Assembly: GCA_037833965.1 (NCBI GenBank)
Contig: AP031353.1
Coordinates: 5,334,501 to 5,398,500 of the forward strand
Length of the DNA stretch: 64,000 bases
Direction: 5' to 3'
Source: Marchantia polymorpha subsp. ruderalis
Taxonomy: Eukaryota; Streptophyta; Marchantiopsida; Marchantiales; Marchantiaceae
The notes below the pieces were generated by a model, which worked only from the letters and a program-made list of their open reading frames with translations, was not told the DNA's origin and did not search any database. Shown piece by piece: positions 35,801 to 47,276 of the stretch; within the stretch, counting starts at the first letter, position 1, and each line of letters opens with the position of its first letter. Position numbers and translations under genes: made by a program.

Positions 35801-37984
35801 TCCAAATCTTCCTCTCCGAGATCGAGAAGGATGAACCCAAAGAACCCCTGAGGCTTCTGGCTTCAGGTTTGAAGCCAGAAGGCTTCAGCTTCTGGCTTCC
35901 ACTCCACCCCCCACTTTTTATTATGGGTCCAAACCACAGGGATACTGGTGAGACCGCATATGGTGCATTTGCATTCCTCGTATTTGGCAGTATCTCCTCC
36001 TATGTCATGGGGAGCTACACCATATTTGACCTTTAAAAAAACATTCAATAAAGGGAGAGACCATGGTGTGAGAGGCTTTCGTCTATACGGCTGGGATCCT
36101 CGCACGTTGTATAATTTTAGCATTCTATGATCCGAATTCGTAGCTTATTGCGATTCGCGGAGCTTAGAGAACAACTGAACTGATAGCTTCAAAGATGATA
36201 ACCCAGCCATGGAGCAACTTCGTCATATCAACAACCTCTTTGTTTTTATCCCCAATACTTGCTGTATGCGAGATGTCACAAACGATATTATATAATTCGA
36301 TTACCGAGAACATATAAGAAGGTGCGCATGATGACACGCAATAAGAGCAAGAGATGAAGAAAGGTGTAGACTCTTATATACTTCTTGGTCTAATAATATT
36401 GTCGGATAAAAAGGTCAACAGTAAAGCTTTAGCATCTGCCTTGAAGGGCAAAGCTAGACCTGTCCAGTCAACGTTCAGAGACGCGAAGGATATAATGTAA
36501 GCTTGTGAACAACTACGTCATACAGGTGTAGAATATTTTGAATCTAAACAAGATAAAACAAAACCCTCAAATTCAGAAGAGCAGTGTGCACGATGAATGC
36601 ATAGGGGCCAGTGACCATTCCAAACATAGGAAAGATAAGCATCACTTACGCAGCCAGGAACAACTTCATCTGTGTGTAATTATTGAAGCATACCTTTAGG
36701 TTTAGATTTGTGTAACAAAATTACTCCGGTGTTAAAGAGCCGAGCAGAATGAGTGTACTTGTGTCATAATCACAGAATCAAAATACTTATATATTTCTGA
36801 TAACTAGCAAATTAGGATATTTCAGTTCCGTCCTCGTCTACAGCCACCAGAAACAAACAAAAGAAGAAAAAATAAAAAACAAGTTAAAGTACTGACCGTG
36901 CGAAACCAAAATCTGCAATCTTTAGAACTGCATTTTGATCATCGGTTGACAAGAGAAGATTCTGCAGAGGATGATGTGACAGCAGTCAGAAAAAGTACCG
37001 TGAAAAGAACATGCAAGGACACTTCCTAATCGGATTCTGATGTCTCTCGCAGCCAGAAGATTTTGTTTTTAAGGAAGGTTTAGTGTCAAACCTGGGGCTT
37101 CAAATCCCTATGAATCAGATTGCTGGCTCTCAAAACTTGCAGTCCAGCTCCTGTTTGGACAATAAACAGGAGGTTGTAAGTATACAGTAGAAGTGGTACA
37201 AATTTGAACCCTTGAATGCAATTAACTGGCTCCGCAATGCATTTAACTGGCTCGTTCAATATTAGATCATTTCAACGAAATGCTTACACCAAAGATAGAG
37301 GATCACAATTTGGATAAAGGTCTATTGTTTTGAGCGTTACACAATAGAATCCCAGTGAGCTCATAAACAAACACCAAAAGTTTAAAAAACAAGACGTGGA
37401 CGGGACGAACCCAATTGGCGCATAAAGTGACGAGCAACTGCTTCTGAAACTCTCCCATGGCGTTGAATGTAAGCATTAAGATCCCCACCGGTACAATACT
37501 CGAGCACAAGACTTATCTTTCCTGGTGTCTGAAAAATAAGCAATTCAAATTCCGTCGGCAAGCACCCCCATGAGAAAGACATCTCACCCAGCCGGGCACG
37601 TCAACATTGATACCCATCACCTGTGATAAAGAAAACAAAATCGAAAACAGAATTCTGTCCACAACGTCTCCTTACAAGCAAACCAGCACCGAGGAGGTGA
37701 AAAGAAACACTCACGATAACCATGTCAAGCAGTCGAATAATATTGGGGTGGTGAGTACACTTGAGAATATCAATCTCCGACAACAAACTCTCCTGGAGTT
37801 TAGGGTTAAGCTTGTCGGTAGCTATTTCCTTAATAGCGACCTCCTCCCCGGTCTCCATAGAGCGCGCTTTCCACACCACGGCGAACGAGCCCGATCCAAT
37901 TTGCTGCGTGACGATGTATTTGCCCACAATCCGCTCCGGATGCTGGTGCTCATGGTGTCCATGGTGCCCGGCGCGGTGAGCCAT
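29893..37984 (-). CDS. ATG1: Serine/threonine protein kinase ATG1 (autophagy initiation)
   Basis: Thirteen exons join in frame to about 731 residues: 37715-37984, 37411-37528, 37092-37150, 36897-36961, 35122-35215, 34847-34927, 33700-33811, 33410-33464, 31897-32363, 31278-31612, 30821-31091, 30283-30344 and 29893-30099. All borders are GT/AG and all phases agree. The N-terminal kinase domain has a glycine-rich loop (IGSGSFAVV, 29-37), Lys52 in VAIK, HRDLKPQN (143-150), DFG (166-168) and APE (190-192), so it should be active. A Ser-rich linker holds EREYVLV (Y454-V457), which fits the ATG8-interacting motif of Atg1/ULK kinases. The C-terminal region from about residue 553 matches the plant ATG1 MIT-like domain that binds ATG13. 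ATG1 with ATG13 starts autophagosome formation under nutrient stress. The start ATG lies in a strong context (AAGATGGC). The last exon end is the least certain part. Confidence 0.95.
30775..30814. repeat. 20-bp tandem duplication beside an ATG1 splice donor
   Basis: The words CTAACATTTAATTCCACTA occur twice head to tail, ending about six bases from the donor of ATG1 exon 11 (GT at 30819-30820). It lies in intron 11 and is probably a recent replication slip. Confidence 0.75.
32430..32461. repeat. Direct repeat within ATG1 intron 8 (left copy)
   Basis: A segment of about 31 bases containing CTCAAAAGCAGAGGAGAACG recurs at about 33302-33333 with one substitution. Both copies lie in intron 8 and bracket an 840-bp block that includes the tRNA-like tandem. 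Confidence 0.75.
32976..33098 (+). repeat. tRNA(Glu)-like repeat unit, copy 1
   Basis: Bases 32976-33047 resemble plant tRNA(Glu): the 5' acceptor TCCGTTG, a D-loop GTTGGTTA, an anticodon stem CTCGG/CCGAG and a T-loop TTCAAGT. The anticodon at 33010-33012 reads CTA instead of CTC. The 3' acceptor strand is degraded, since only about four of seven pairs form. The rest of the 123-bp unit contains a degraded hairpin. It lies antisense in ATG1 intron 8. I read it as a tRNA-derived pseudogene or SINE-like head. Confidence 0.75.
33099..33223 (+). repeat. tRNA(Glu)-like repeat unit, copy 2
   Basis: A second unit follows copy 1 directly. Its tRNA-like part is 33099-33170, with anticodon CTA at 33133-33135 and a better T-stem (CCGGG). 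It is followed by a perfect 8-bp hairpin, TTGGCGGG (33191-33198) with CCCGCCAA (33206-33213). Beyond the unit, GCTGACTTTGTC (33231-33242) is the inverted complement of the GACAAAGTCAGC in each unit. The internal A and B promoter boxes look largely intact, so RNA polymerase III transcription is possible but not shown. Confidence 0.75.
35852..35900. repeat. Hairpin and triplicated CTTCTGGCTTC motif in ATG1 intron 4
   Basis: CTTCTGGCTTC (35854-35864) is followed after six bases by its exact complement (35871-35881), and then by a third, direct copy ending near 35899. The 11-bp stem lies in the 1.7-kb intron 4. Confidence 0.7.
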
Positions 37985-38061
37985 CTTCAAAATCTTACAC
38001 CCGCACCGCCACGCTCCCTACGAAGAATGGCTCAGCCTGCGTCTCTGCTCTCTCCAACCAA

Positions 38062-38091
38062 CTACATTTGCACGGTAATCCAGGAGTTCAT
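38062..38091 (-). other. Upstream ORF 2 in the presumed ATG1 leader
   Basis: Nine codons plus stop (MNSWITVQM), beginning 107 bases upstream of the ATG1 start. Its ATG overlaps the stop codon of the preceding upstream ORF (ATGA). Whether the mature leader includes it depends on the transcription start and on leader splicing. Confidence 0.4.
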
Positions 38092-38153
38092 TCTCCTCGC
38101 CTCGACATCGACTCGGCACCCCTCGCGACAACCCTCCGCAAGAGTCCTCGCAT
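38088..38153 (-). other. Upstream ORF 1 in the presumed ATG1 leader
   Basis: Twenty-one codons plus stop, with an Arg-rich product starting MRGLLRRVV. It lies in the purine-rich sequence immediately 5' of ATG1. The stop TGA overlaps the start of the next upstream ORF. Such short frames can dampen translation of the main coding sequence. The effect here is inferred. Confidence 0.4.
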
Positions 38154-41100
38154 TTCAATTTCTGCTCCTCCTCCGCGTAATCCCTTGCTTCCTCCTTCCC
38201 CCGATCCCTGCTCGGTCTTTCCCTCCCTCGCTCTTGTCAAGCAACATTTACGATTTCGTGCTCCCTCTTCCTTCGTCTTTCGTGCTCTCCCTCTCGGTCG
38301 TCCTTACCGCAATTGTTTCCCCGACTCATTCACTTCTCCCTTTAGTGCTGCCCTGAGGTTTGCAGAGGATCGCATATTCCGCTATTCTTTGAGTTGGCTT
38401 CACACTATCTACGTACCTCTGTTCTGCTGTTCTGCTGTTCTGCGGGCGTATTGCCCTGGCCTCGCGCACCTAGACCTCGTTCCAATTTTAGCGCGATTCT
38501 GTTACTGTGGATCATCAGCACTCAGCACTCTGCACTCGGCTGTTGCTGCACAGCCTTCGGTGACGATTTGGATGTACTGTACCTCCAGCAGCAGCACCAC
38601 ACTCGGCCCGAGCCACCACAACACAGATCGTTAGACAAAGGTGCTGCACCCGGACACAGGGTCGGGGATGGTGCAGGCGGCCACAAGTGGCCCGAACAAC
38701 AATGTCTCACAGCATTTCATCTTCGGGTCGTCCGGGCTTGGACTTCCTCGAATACATGCCGTACCTTTTCAGTTGCACGGGGTCGCATTCTTTCCGGTCG
38801 CTGACGGCTCTGACACAGCCAAAGCCATATTTGTACGGCGCCCCTCGTTTCGCGAATGATATTTCTTTCGGTTCTTTCGGTTCGGTGTTAGCACACGGAC
38901 TCAGTCGAAGACATTTTCGTCTACACGCCTATTTCTTCCACCAGAAAATGTATTAAAATTTGGTAGTGCGATTGCGATTGGGATGGATGCTCCTCGCTCG
39001 TTGTCGGGCTCGAGGTTGATCGCAGAGTTTTTCGCGTCTCCAATTTCGTGGAGTGAGTGCCTTGACAACCTACCTTGACATCGTCTACACCGACCCCGGA
39101 CCTGGTGCTTTCTACGGAATTCGTATGCTACGAAGTCTTCGTTGTGTGTGTCTGTCGTCTGAGATTGTATGCTTGCAGGCAGGAAGTCCAATTTGTTAGC
39201 ACCTTGTGGGGAGTCATGTACTCGAATCCTGCCTGAGCTCTGACTGCCCCAAAATCATCATTTTCTCCTTGATGGTCTCCCTCTTATCCTATCAAATGAG
39301 CACATCCTGCTTCAACTGAACGGTGTTTATTTCTATGGTGCCTCTAATTCTTCCCTTCGTTTTACCTCAGCCTAGCTCAAGCAATTTGAGTGCATTTTTT
39401 CTGAAGTGACTCAACTTGCGTTCTCCAACCCCATCGAATTTATTCCGCGTGTCGTCTACAATGCAGTCATGTACCTAATTAGTGGTGGTGCAAAAGCATA
39501 CATATATACTTATCTTTGCAAATTGAAGATACACCCTTTTTAATCCGATATCTCAAAATTCCATTTTTTCAAATAAAAGTTCAAATTCAACTTATTAGTT
39601 ATGAAACCTTTGTTCGCCCAATAGTAACTGATTTTTCAGTTCACATAATGCGCATAATAGCTTTGTTGAAGTGATTATATTGATGATGACATAAAGTACT
39701 CTGTTTTCTACTCCTTCCTTTGTCTTGTGGGACAAAACAAAGCGCAAGCTATGGCAAAAGGCTAGAAGACCATGAAAATCCGGCTGTCGGATAATCATTT
39801 GATACAAGCTAACAGTTAGCTTGTATCTTGTAACAAGTTAGCTGCTAACTTGATTGATTGATTAGCTCTGCTTTCAGTAAGGAAAAAGTACTTCTTGGGC
39901 AATGGTACTTATGACGATTTTTTGAAAACCACATATCTCACACAATCTGTACATTTGAAGCATTCTCACAATAATATCGTCAAAACTACAGTGTATATGT
40001 AGTGTATCCCACTGAAACTGTTATTTAGATTGGTTAGTTTATAATTTTAATACTTGATTAACGTTCTTTTCACAAATTAACAATATTGAATTTTTAAAAT
40101 ATGCAACTTGCAGATGATTGCTGAATTTTCGAGTTATAATGAAAAATCGGGTTAAGTTTATAACTTTATATTCTGTAGAATTTAAATCAATGTCATTTTG
40201 ATTTGAAAATACCAAGTCAAAATCGCCTATTAGTGTATCGAAATCATTAATCTTCATACGATGATCACAAATGAAACAATCATTTAAATTCATTCAATAA
40301 ATACGTATGTCTAAACTCTCCTTCATCTGGACTTTTTTTTTATCAGATTTTATTTTCATACTTCATGAGAATATTAATAAATTTCACTCTATGTAAATAT
40401 AATTGGTACAAGCTAGCAAATTCACGCATGGTATGGAGTTTGAACAAAATGTTACACATTTGTCAAAATAGCTATAGCTACAATGCTAATGTAGTTACTG
40501 CAAATTGACTTGTTTTCTATATTTTAGAACAATTTTTTAATAAAGGATTTATATTCAAAATAAGAATCTTTCATAAATAAAGTCACAAGCTGAAATCCAT
40601 GAACTATGTATAAAATAATATCAATAATGATACGAAGATATGTAAGCTTACACATACAAAATTTTACAGAAATTTCAGTGTAATCTTGAACTAAAAATTT
40701 TAAAATAAAATAACTGAATAGAAATCCGATTATATAAAACTAAAACATATTAAGTATGATAAATTTGTTCATAAAATAAAATAAGTAATTCAATGTATGA
40801 AGACATTTTTGTAAGATTCAATCTAGTAATTGTTTTGTACATACAATTATTCAATTCATTTTCAAGAATATTTTATAGAACCAACTTCATCAATCAACTC
40901 ATGAGATCTTGAAATTTATTATTTTAAATGTGAAAACGTTTTGATGTATTTGAAATTTCAAATTCTATCATTTTTATTTGAAATTTTTTTCAATCACTAC
41001 AAGTGATATTGAATGCATTGTGTAAAGTCTGTTGTTTGTTGCTATAATCACTAAAACTCAAGAAACACAACGAGACACTCAATCCAATCCAACTTAAAAC

Positions 41101-41199
41101 CGAGACACTATGTAACGTGGTTCACTCTCAGGAGAAAACCTACATCCATTGGGAAAGTCACGAGTTTACTAAGAAAAAGTGTCTACTTAATACACAAAC

Positions 41200-41275
41200 G
41201 AGGGACCTCACAGCTATTATTAGTTAAGGCCTGAGGTTACTCAGGCGTTAACTAATAATAGCTATGAGGTCCCTC
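41200..41275. repeat. Strong foldback: 36-bp arms, 4-base loop
   Basis: Arms 41200-41235 and 41240-41275 are inverted complements with two mismatches, separated by GTTA. The hairpin is far longer than expected by chance in a window of this size. It could be a microRNA-like precursor, the centre of a foldback element, or inverted ends of a repeat. Confidence 0.9.
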
Positions 41276-42296
41276 CTTAATCGTAGTTATCCTCAACAGT
41301 TACTTCTTAAACCCATGGTTTGAACCTTGATAATAAAAGATAATGTAAAGCTTGTATGTTATCAAGAGTTTATAACATCCATTGTTGTTTATTGTGCTGC
41401 GCATATTTGAAAGATTGAATGAGTGTTTATGCTAAGATATAGTTGTATTTTTTTGGCGAACAAGAATCATAAAATGCTTATATACATGAATGATTTGATT
41501 TTAAAGATGGATATATAGATATATTAAATGTGATTGTCAATTTGAATTTTTTAAATTTCATCATAAGATGACAATAATTTTATTATTAGATAACTAAGTT
41601 TTTTTAGATATATTGAAAATTATTTGAAAAATTACATATAAAATATATTTTACTTTAATATTAAAAAATAATTAAATATTTAGAACTGATGCATATAATT
41701 TTCTAATCTACAAAAATGTCATCTAATTGTTCTTAGTAACCTTTCAAGAAGGATACATGAATTTAAGCCATTTTAAATAAATAAATACATTCATGGTTGT
41801 AGGTGCAAATATCATATTTCTTTCTTTCATACATTCTAAAAGCCGAATCATGTGTCATGCCGAATCATAGTGGGTATTGAATTGTCAGTGTCAAATCTAG
41901 AGCAGAGCCACATTTTGATGAAAGGTAGGGCATCATACTGAAGTTGCTATTCTAGTGTGCACTTCGGATCACTCGAAAATTGTTGTGGAGTTAAACACTA
42001 GCCTTTTAATGAAATGAGTAATATAATAATTCATAATTGCCCTTGCCCCAAGATCTTTCATTAAGAATGTGCCCACACACTCAACTGCGAAGAAACCCCA
42101 CCTTTGGAATACAACAAACATAACCCTACGAAAATCTGAACAAGTCTTTCCTTTTCGTTTCTTTCGGTACTCGTTCACTGGAGTAAAGGTTGCAACCTAT
42201 TGGGTAACTTTCCTCAGTGTGTGGAAACCTGATCTGAAATAGAAATAGCTTTGCGCGCACGACACTTCAGCGGTAACCTCTCTATTACTGAGTCAT

Positions 42297-42478
42297 GGGT
42301 AATTTATCAGTCTTAGAGAAAATATCTGCCCTTCAACTGGCGGCTACAATACAGCATAATCTTGTGAAGACATTTTTCTTCATCACACTGAGTCATAAGG
42401 GTCATAAGGGTGTGATGGCAAGGGTAATTGATCAGTCTTAGAAAGAAAATATCTGACCTTTAACTGGCGGCTACAATA
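42297..42478. repeat. Diverged tandem duplication, period about 125 bp
   Basis: Copy A (42297-42351) and copy B (42422-42478) share GGGTAATT-ATCAGTCTTAG and AACTGGCGGCTACAATA with a few substitutions and a two-base insertion. A TTTCTTCATCAC segment also recurs after each copy. Confidence 0.8.
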
Positions 42479-42560
42479 TATTTCTTCATCACGATACTGG
42501 AAGGCCCTCCTAGCACAATATATAAATAGGTTAATTTACTACAAAATACATAAAATTATT

Positions 42561-45500
42561 TGTAATATATTAGGTTAACATATAACATTTGGTTCCCGTT
42601 CGTTCTGTGGAGAGCTTCGTCTTCGTTTTATCCACTTGGCACCGTTCACTTTTGGAAGGAATCTCAGGAAGCGAACAGCGCACAAGCTGCTGCCGCGTGG
42701 CAGGCTCTCGGTCCATCCCTAGACCGTGGAGAGGGGCATTGTAGACTGACAGTAGGCAGTTACAATTCATGGTCACAACGTTGGAGGATCCGACCACACC
42801 ACAGCCACGGACTGCAGAATGACGTTGAGAGCGTCGTTGCATGCGTCACACTGCTCACCACAACATTCCACTGCTGTGACATTGCTGCCATCGTCACGAC
42901 ACCATTGCCCTAATCACAGCTAGCTCAGAAATTGCATTCTTTGATTGAGAAAATAGGAAACGTAAAATATATTCTACGTTGATCTAGAGCCAGCTCGAAC
43001 TGTATTGCTAATCGCTTAGAGTCAATTGTCCACTCATATCATCCGTTGTCCTTTTGTAGCAATTCTCTTGTTTCGTTTGACATTGTGCTGACACAAGATG
43101 GTCACTCCGATCAACCGCTTTCTCTGGGATTAGTGTTCAGCTCCAGAACTTAATATGTATTACTCAATCGTTTGTGCTGTGATTTGTCGCTGCATGTTGA
43201 TATAAATCTGACATTCCATGCCTGAATCACGGTTCTCGCTTCACTCGAGATCCTCTAAATTTGATCATGCTTTTATTGGCATGCACCAGCCTTATCGGGC
43301 TCTCGTCCCTTCAAAGTCAATTATCTCACAGACACTGCTCGCTCTCATGAGACGACCGAGATGGCTCCTTTGATCGATTCCATTCATGTGCAATTGCATC
43401 TGGAGGAGCGGCTGAGGGAGACCTAGAGCACGGTCCTGAAAACTGTGGAAACTGTACATCTCGCTTCCTCGAGGTGTCGAGAAGTTGCAGCTGTTGCTGG
43501 TTGAGCGAGTCCAGGCTTCGCGTGTTTCCGGGGAGGTGAGGAGTAGATCGGGAGCTTGAGCTGTCGGACAGATTTGCAAGGCAGCAGGGTAGCGTGTCTG
43601 GTCCGAGGTGCTTTCACACCAGCTGTGAGCATGTGAGATGTTCCAGAGGTGTTGGGGCAGCACCAGCAGCAGCTGCCTGCTGCTAGTCTTGATCATCGCG
43701 GCTGGCTCTGCCCGGGGTCACGGCACATACAGCTGAAAGCTCAAAGTCAACCATAGATGCGGGCACCAACAACGATATCCCAAACATGGTCACTGGACTT
43801 TCGAGCCCTATGGCAACAAGCGAATTGGTTCACCGAGGGGCGACCTTGTGCGCGACCTGAGAAAATAGGGCTGCCTTTTCCATAGCCCTATCTGAAGCCG
43901 GAACGTGAATGGGATGTCAGGCAGGGCGAAAATCATGCGTGCGAGGAGGTACGTTCTCCGATTTACCAACAATCAATTTAAGGCTGCCGGATCAGTTTTT
44001 GCAGATTCTAGAGACGAAGAAGTCGATTGAGCAGACGCCGCCAAAGAGCTGTTTGCAATGTCGTTCTATGTAATAAACATGCTGGAAACGATATAGGCTT
44101 CCACCTTCTCAGCCAGTTCTCCCCAGAGAAGAGTACCTGAGAAACATGATCGACGGATGTGTCCTCGATGACTGTCAGAACACTAGACAATGCCGGTGGG
44201 CGGAAGTTCACCTTGCGGACCTCTTGGATGTCTTCGTGGAAATTTGGTAATTGCTGGGGTGGAAAAGGAGAGTGTGACGAAGCTGTGGATGAAATGATTC
44301 GACGAAAGTGTTGAGCGCTGCTCTCAAGAAGCTGGTTCTGAATCGGCTGCCAAAGCAAGACCCATGAGACTATCGATACTACAGTAAATGACGGAGCACT
44401 TCAGAATATGGATTCACTCTGGAGTAACAAGCATGTGTGGATCGGGGTTGTACAATGCGGTCGGCCAGCCGACCTTGTAACGAATGTCTGACAATGGGAC
44501 CGATTCCATCCGACTGAGTGAGCACACCAGATTTCGGCCGAGAAATTCCGGGTCGCTGAACTGCATTTCGAGAACTGAAAGGTTCGATCGACCTGTAGGG
44601 GGAGACTGCTCTCCCCACTCTGTCAGAACAACAATCTGCTGTCCGTCATACGGTAATAACGCAGCAGAGAGAAACGCTGAACCGGGCTAGGTACATAGAA
44701 CGAGGGGTCCTCGGTTTGGCAATGCCCGGCGATCAGTCAGTGGCTGTAAGAGCGCAGGTCGAAATGGAGCCGCTATCGCCTCATGTAAATACGCTCTGGT
44801 GCAGCAGCTCTCGGACTCCCACACATTCTACGTCTACTGTCAAAACGTTTGATATATCTTCCGTTCGCTCGGTAGATCCTGAGTACGTACGTACTGGGAC
44901 ACTTGCCATTGACCTGCGAGTCGTGTCTCGTTTATTTTTTCCTACGGCCGCTCTGCATTGAGCTAGGTGCCATTCCGAGCTGCAGGTGCAGACAAGTGGT
45001 TTCAACAGTGACTAATCATATATTCGAGAAATTCATCCCTTCATCATGTATTTCAGGTGGTCGTCAAAGACTTCGATCGATTATGGACGAATGAATAACC
45101 AGATCTCGATGAGATCTCAACATCTGAAGGTTATAAAGAGCTCGTCTATCTGGAGAATACGTTGTGAAGTACAGTAACATCATCCAGATGCACGATGATG
45201 TAGATTCGTAAAGAGCTACTTCATCATCTCATACGCTGAAATCGTTGGAAAGGAATCTGAAGGTGCAATCTCCCTATAGTAGCCAGCAACAGCTCGGTCG
45301 GCCAGCACATGCGGAACCAAAGACGTTCTGCAAATCAGCCGACGGTTAAAACCTGAGGTTACTATATCGTAACCTGCAGAAGAGAATGACAGATGGGAAG
45401 TGAAGAGAATACGTGACTCGACGAGGGATTGAATGTCTACGCCATACGATTTTTGGTCTTCGAGCAGACATGACATCGACAGCTGGTATACTACGATGGT

Positions 45501-47090
45501 AAACAGAGAACGAATCCAAATATGAGAGTAGTTTCTTAGATCGTAAATTTTTATTCTCGCAGGATATCGAAGTTCATGTTTAATGCGCTGAGACTTATCC
45601 ATATGTGAGTGGGGTGTACGCATCTTCACGCCTTCTAGTGTTCAATAGCTAGAAGGCTGCGGGGTCAGGGCCTTTAGAGGCAATGCATGATTGACCGCAT
45701 CTTAAAGACATTGGCACGGTTGTTGCCTAGTGCCGCATTGTGTTTGGAAGCTTGGATTTAGATTTTATTTGGATATGGTCACTTCAATTCAACAGTACCA
45801 TAGATCGATCTCACTTACTTTGGGTACAACGGCGACCGGTGCTGTAAACTTTCTCTCCACTGCTCGACTTGTAAGTGGTCCGACAGCTCTGTTACGACTG
45901 GTTGAATCCGAGGTGAAACTCCGTTTGTTTCATTGTCAGGGGGCATGATGGACAAACACTGATCCTTACATTTGATGAAATCGATCTGACCTTTGAGCTC
46001 TCTGGTGCTGCGGGGTAAGGTTGTGCGGGGAGCATCTGGACACAATGAAAAACATTTTGAAAGTGCACATGAGTTTCTCAGTTGCCGGTGATTTGTGCAA
46101 GCTTCTTCAAGAGCCCACAGTGAACAGAGATACTCTCAATCGTTCAGACGATGAGCCCCCTCAAAAACTGTAACCGGATGAGCTATCCACTCTCGAACAT
46201 GCCGTGAGGCCTGACTTGCTCACTCGGCCACCGAGTTCGAACAAATAAATGTGGGGCTGCCACCGCTATGAAATAGCAGAATCTAGGGCGGCTATGACAA
46301 ATCCATCAGAGAAAAGAACAAGGAGCAATCGTCGCTGAATAAAAGAGGATCTACGCATGTGTTCTGTATGCACGAACTCGAGTGTCTTTTGTAGGTAGGA
46401 CCTTCACTTCTTTCGGCTCAATCGTTTCATGGCAGCCCGAATCTGCACTTCTAGATCCTCCTTTGGACCCTTCCTATCCTTGTCGGCACAGAATCTTAGT
46501 GAGATCAGTTTCCTCGTTGTATCTTCTGTCATGACGATACCTGGTCAGTTCCTGCTTTCCTCTAGTGGCATGTAATCGATCCGTCGTGTGACCCAGGCAG
46601 GCCCCAGTGCTCATCGAGGACATTAAAAACTTCATCCACTTACTCTTGCTCTCTGGGATTGGGATTGGATCCTCCTCAGGAGACTTGCCGCCGTCCACCC
46701 AGAAAGATGCACCATGTGATTCAGGGGCACCTAGACAGGCTTCCCCACAGCCTCATGACAACCGTGCCCACGCCCGAGACTGGGGATTACCACTTTTGGC
46801 AAGCTCAGTCCAAGCCGACAGTGGCCTTACGACCAGTTTGGGTCATTTCAGAATGAGGACTCACGGTCCCCTGGATCGGGCTCAAGCAGGACTGGCACAG
46901 ACAGCTCTCGATCTGGGGAGTGAGACGGTGGGCGGAGTCGATCGCAGGTTCAGACAAAGCTCGAATACAAGTCGAGTGTGAATGACGGGCACGGGCTGGA
47001 ATCTTTTTAGATATGGGGAGCAATTGTACAATTATATTCCCGCATGCCGGGAATTTGTTTCGACTAATGTAGCACCTAATGTGTAAACCT
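42561..47090. other. Unassigned region, possibly an unrecognised or decayed gene
   Basis: Several minus-strand frames (for example 44008-44358, 44379-44618, 45216-45629, 45815-46045 and 46474-46698) are longer than their neighbours, but none shows a family motif. A good donor (AAGA|GTAAGT) occurs near 46633-46642 after the peptide VDGGKSPEEDPIPIPESK. I could not link these frames into a consistent gene. They may be remnants of one or chance frames. Confidence 0.3.
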
Positions 47091-47096
47091 CCAAAT

Positions 47097-47276
47097 GTTA
47101 CGAGAACTGCACAGACTGGGCTGAGCTGGGCTGAGATGGGAGATCATCCGGTGCCATGAATGAACGCTAACACTAAGAATTGTTACGAGACCTGCACAGC
47201 ACGCGCTCGAAGATCGGGCAGGGCGGGGCAGGCCTGGGCTGGGAGATCATCCGGTGCCTTGAATGAACGCTAACAC
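47097..47276. repeat. Tandem duplication spanning the protease stop codon and 3' flank
   Basis: TGTTACGAGA-CTGCACAG occurs at 47097-47115 and 47181-47199. GGGAGATCATCCGGTGCC plus following bases occurs at 47138-47173 and 47241-47276. The second copy contains the last codons and stop of the aspartic protease, so a fragment of the gene end and 3' flank has been duplicated downstream. Confidence 0.85.

Larger units (their letters stand above)
37985..39480 (-). promoter_or_regulatory. Leader and promoter region of ATG1
   Basis: The first 400 bases upstream of the ATG1 start are strongly purine-rich on the gene strand (pyrimidine-rich on plus), as in many plant 5' leaders. Plus-strand frames of up to 249 codons here are low-complexity Ser/Leu/Pro translations of that tract and not genes. 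Beyond about 38.4 kb the DNA becomes ordinary and I see no further gene. Confidence 0.45.
39481..42560. other. AT-rich island with repeat remnants
   Basis: Very A+T-rich DNA without coding frames over about 85 codons. Near 41050-41190 a sequence with TAACGTGGTTCAC and CCTACATCCATTGG resembles wording common in plant LTR-type repeats, placed directly before the strong foldback at 41200-41275. A diverged tandem duplication follows at 42297-42478. Confidence 0.5.

Noticed and set aside
37985-37990. ATG1 start two codons further upstream
   Set aside because: The codon there is TTG. The first ATG is at 37984 and has a strong context.
37607-38634. Plus-strand frames of 249 and 188 codons over ATG1 exon 1 and its leader
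   Set aside because: They are antisense to a clear kinase exon, then run into a pyrimidine-rich tract that translates as Ser/Leu/Pro low complexity.
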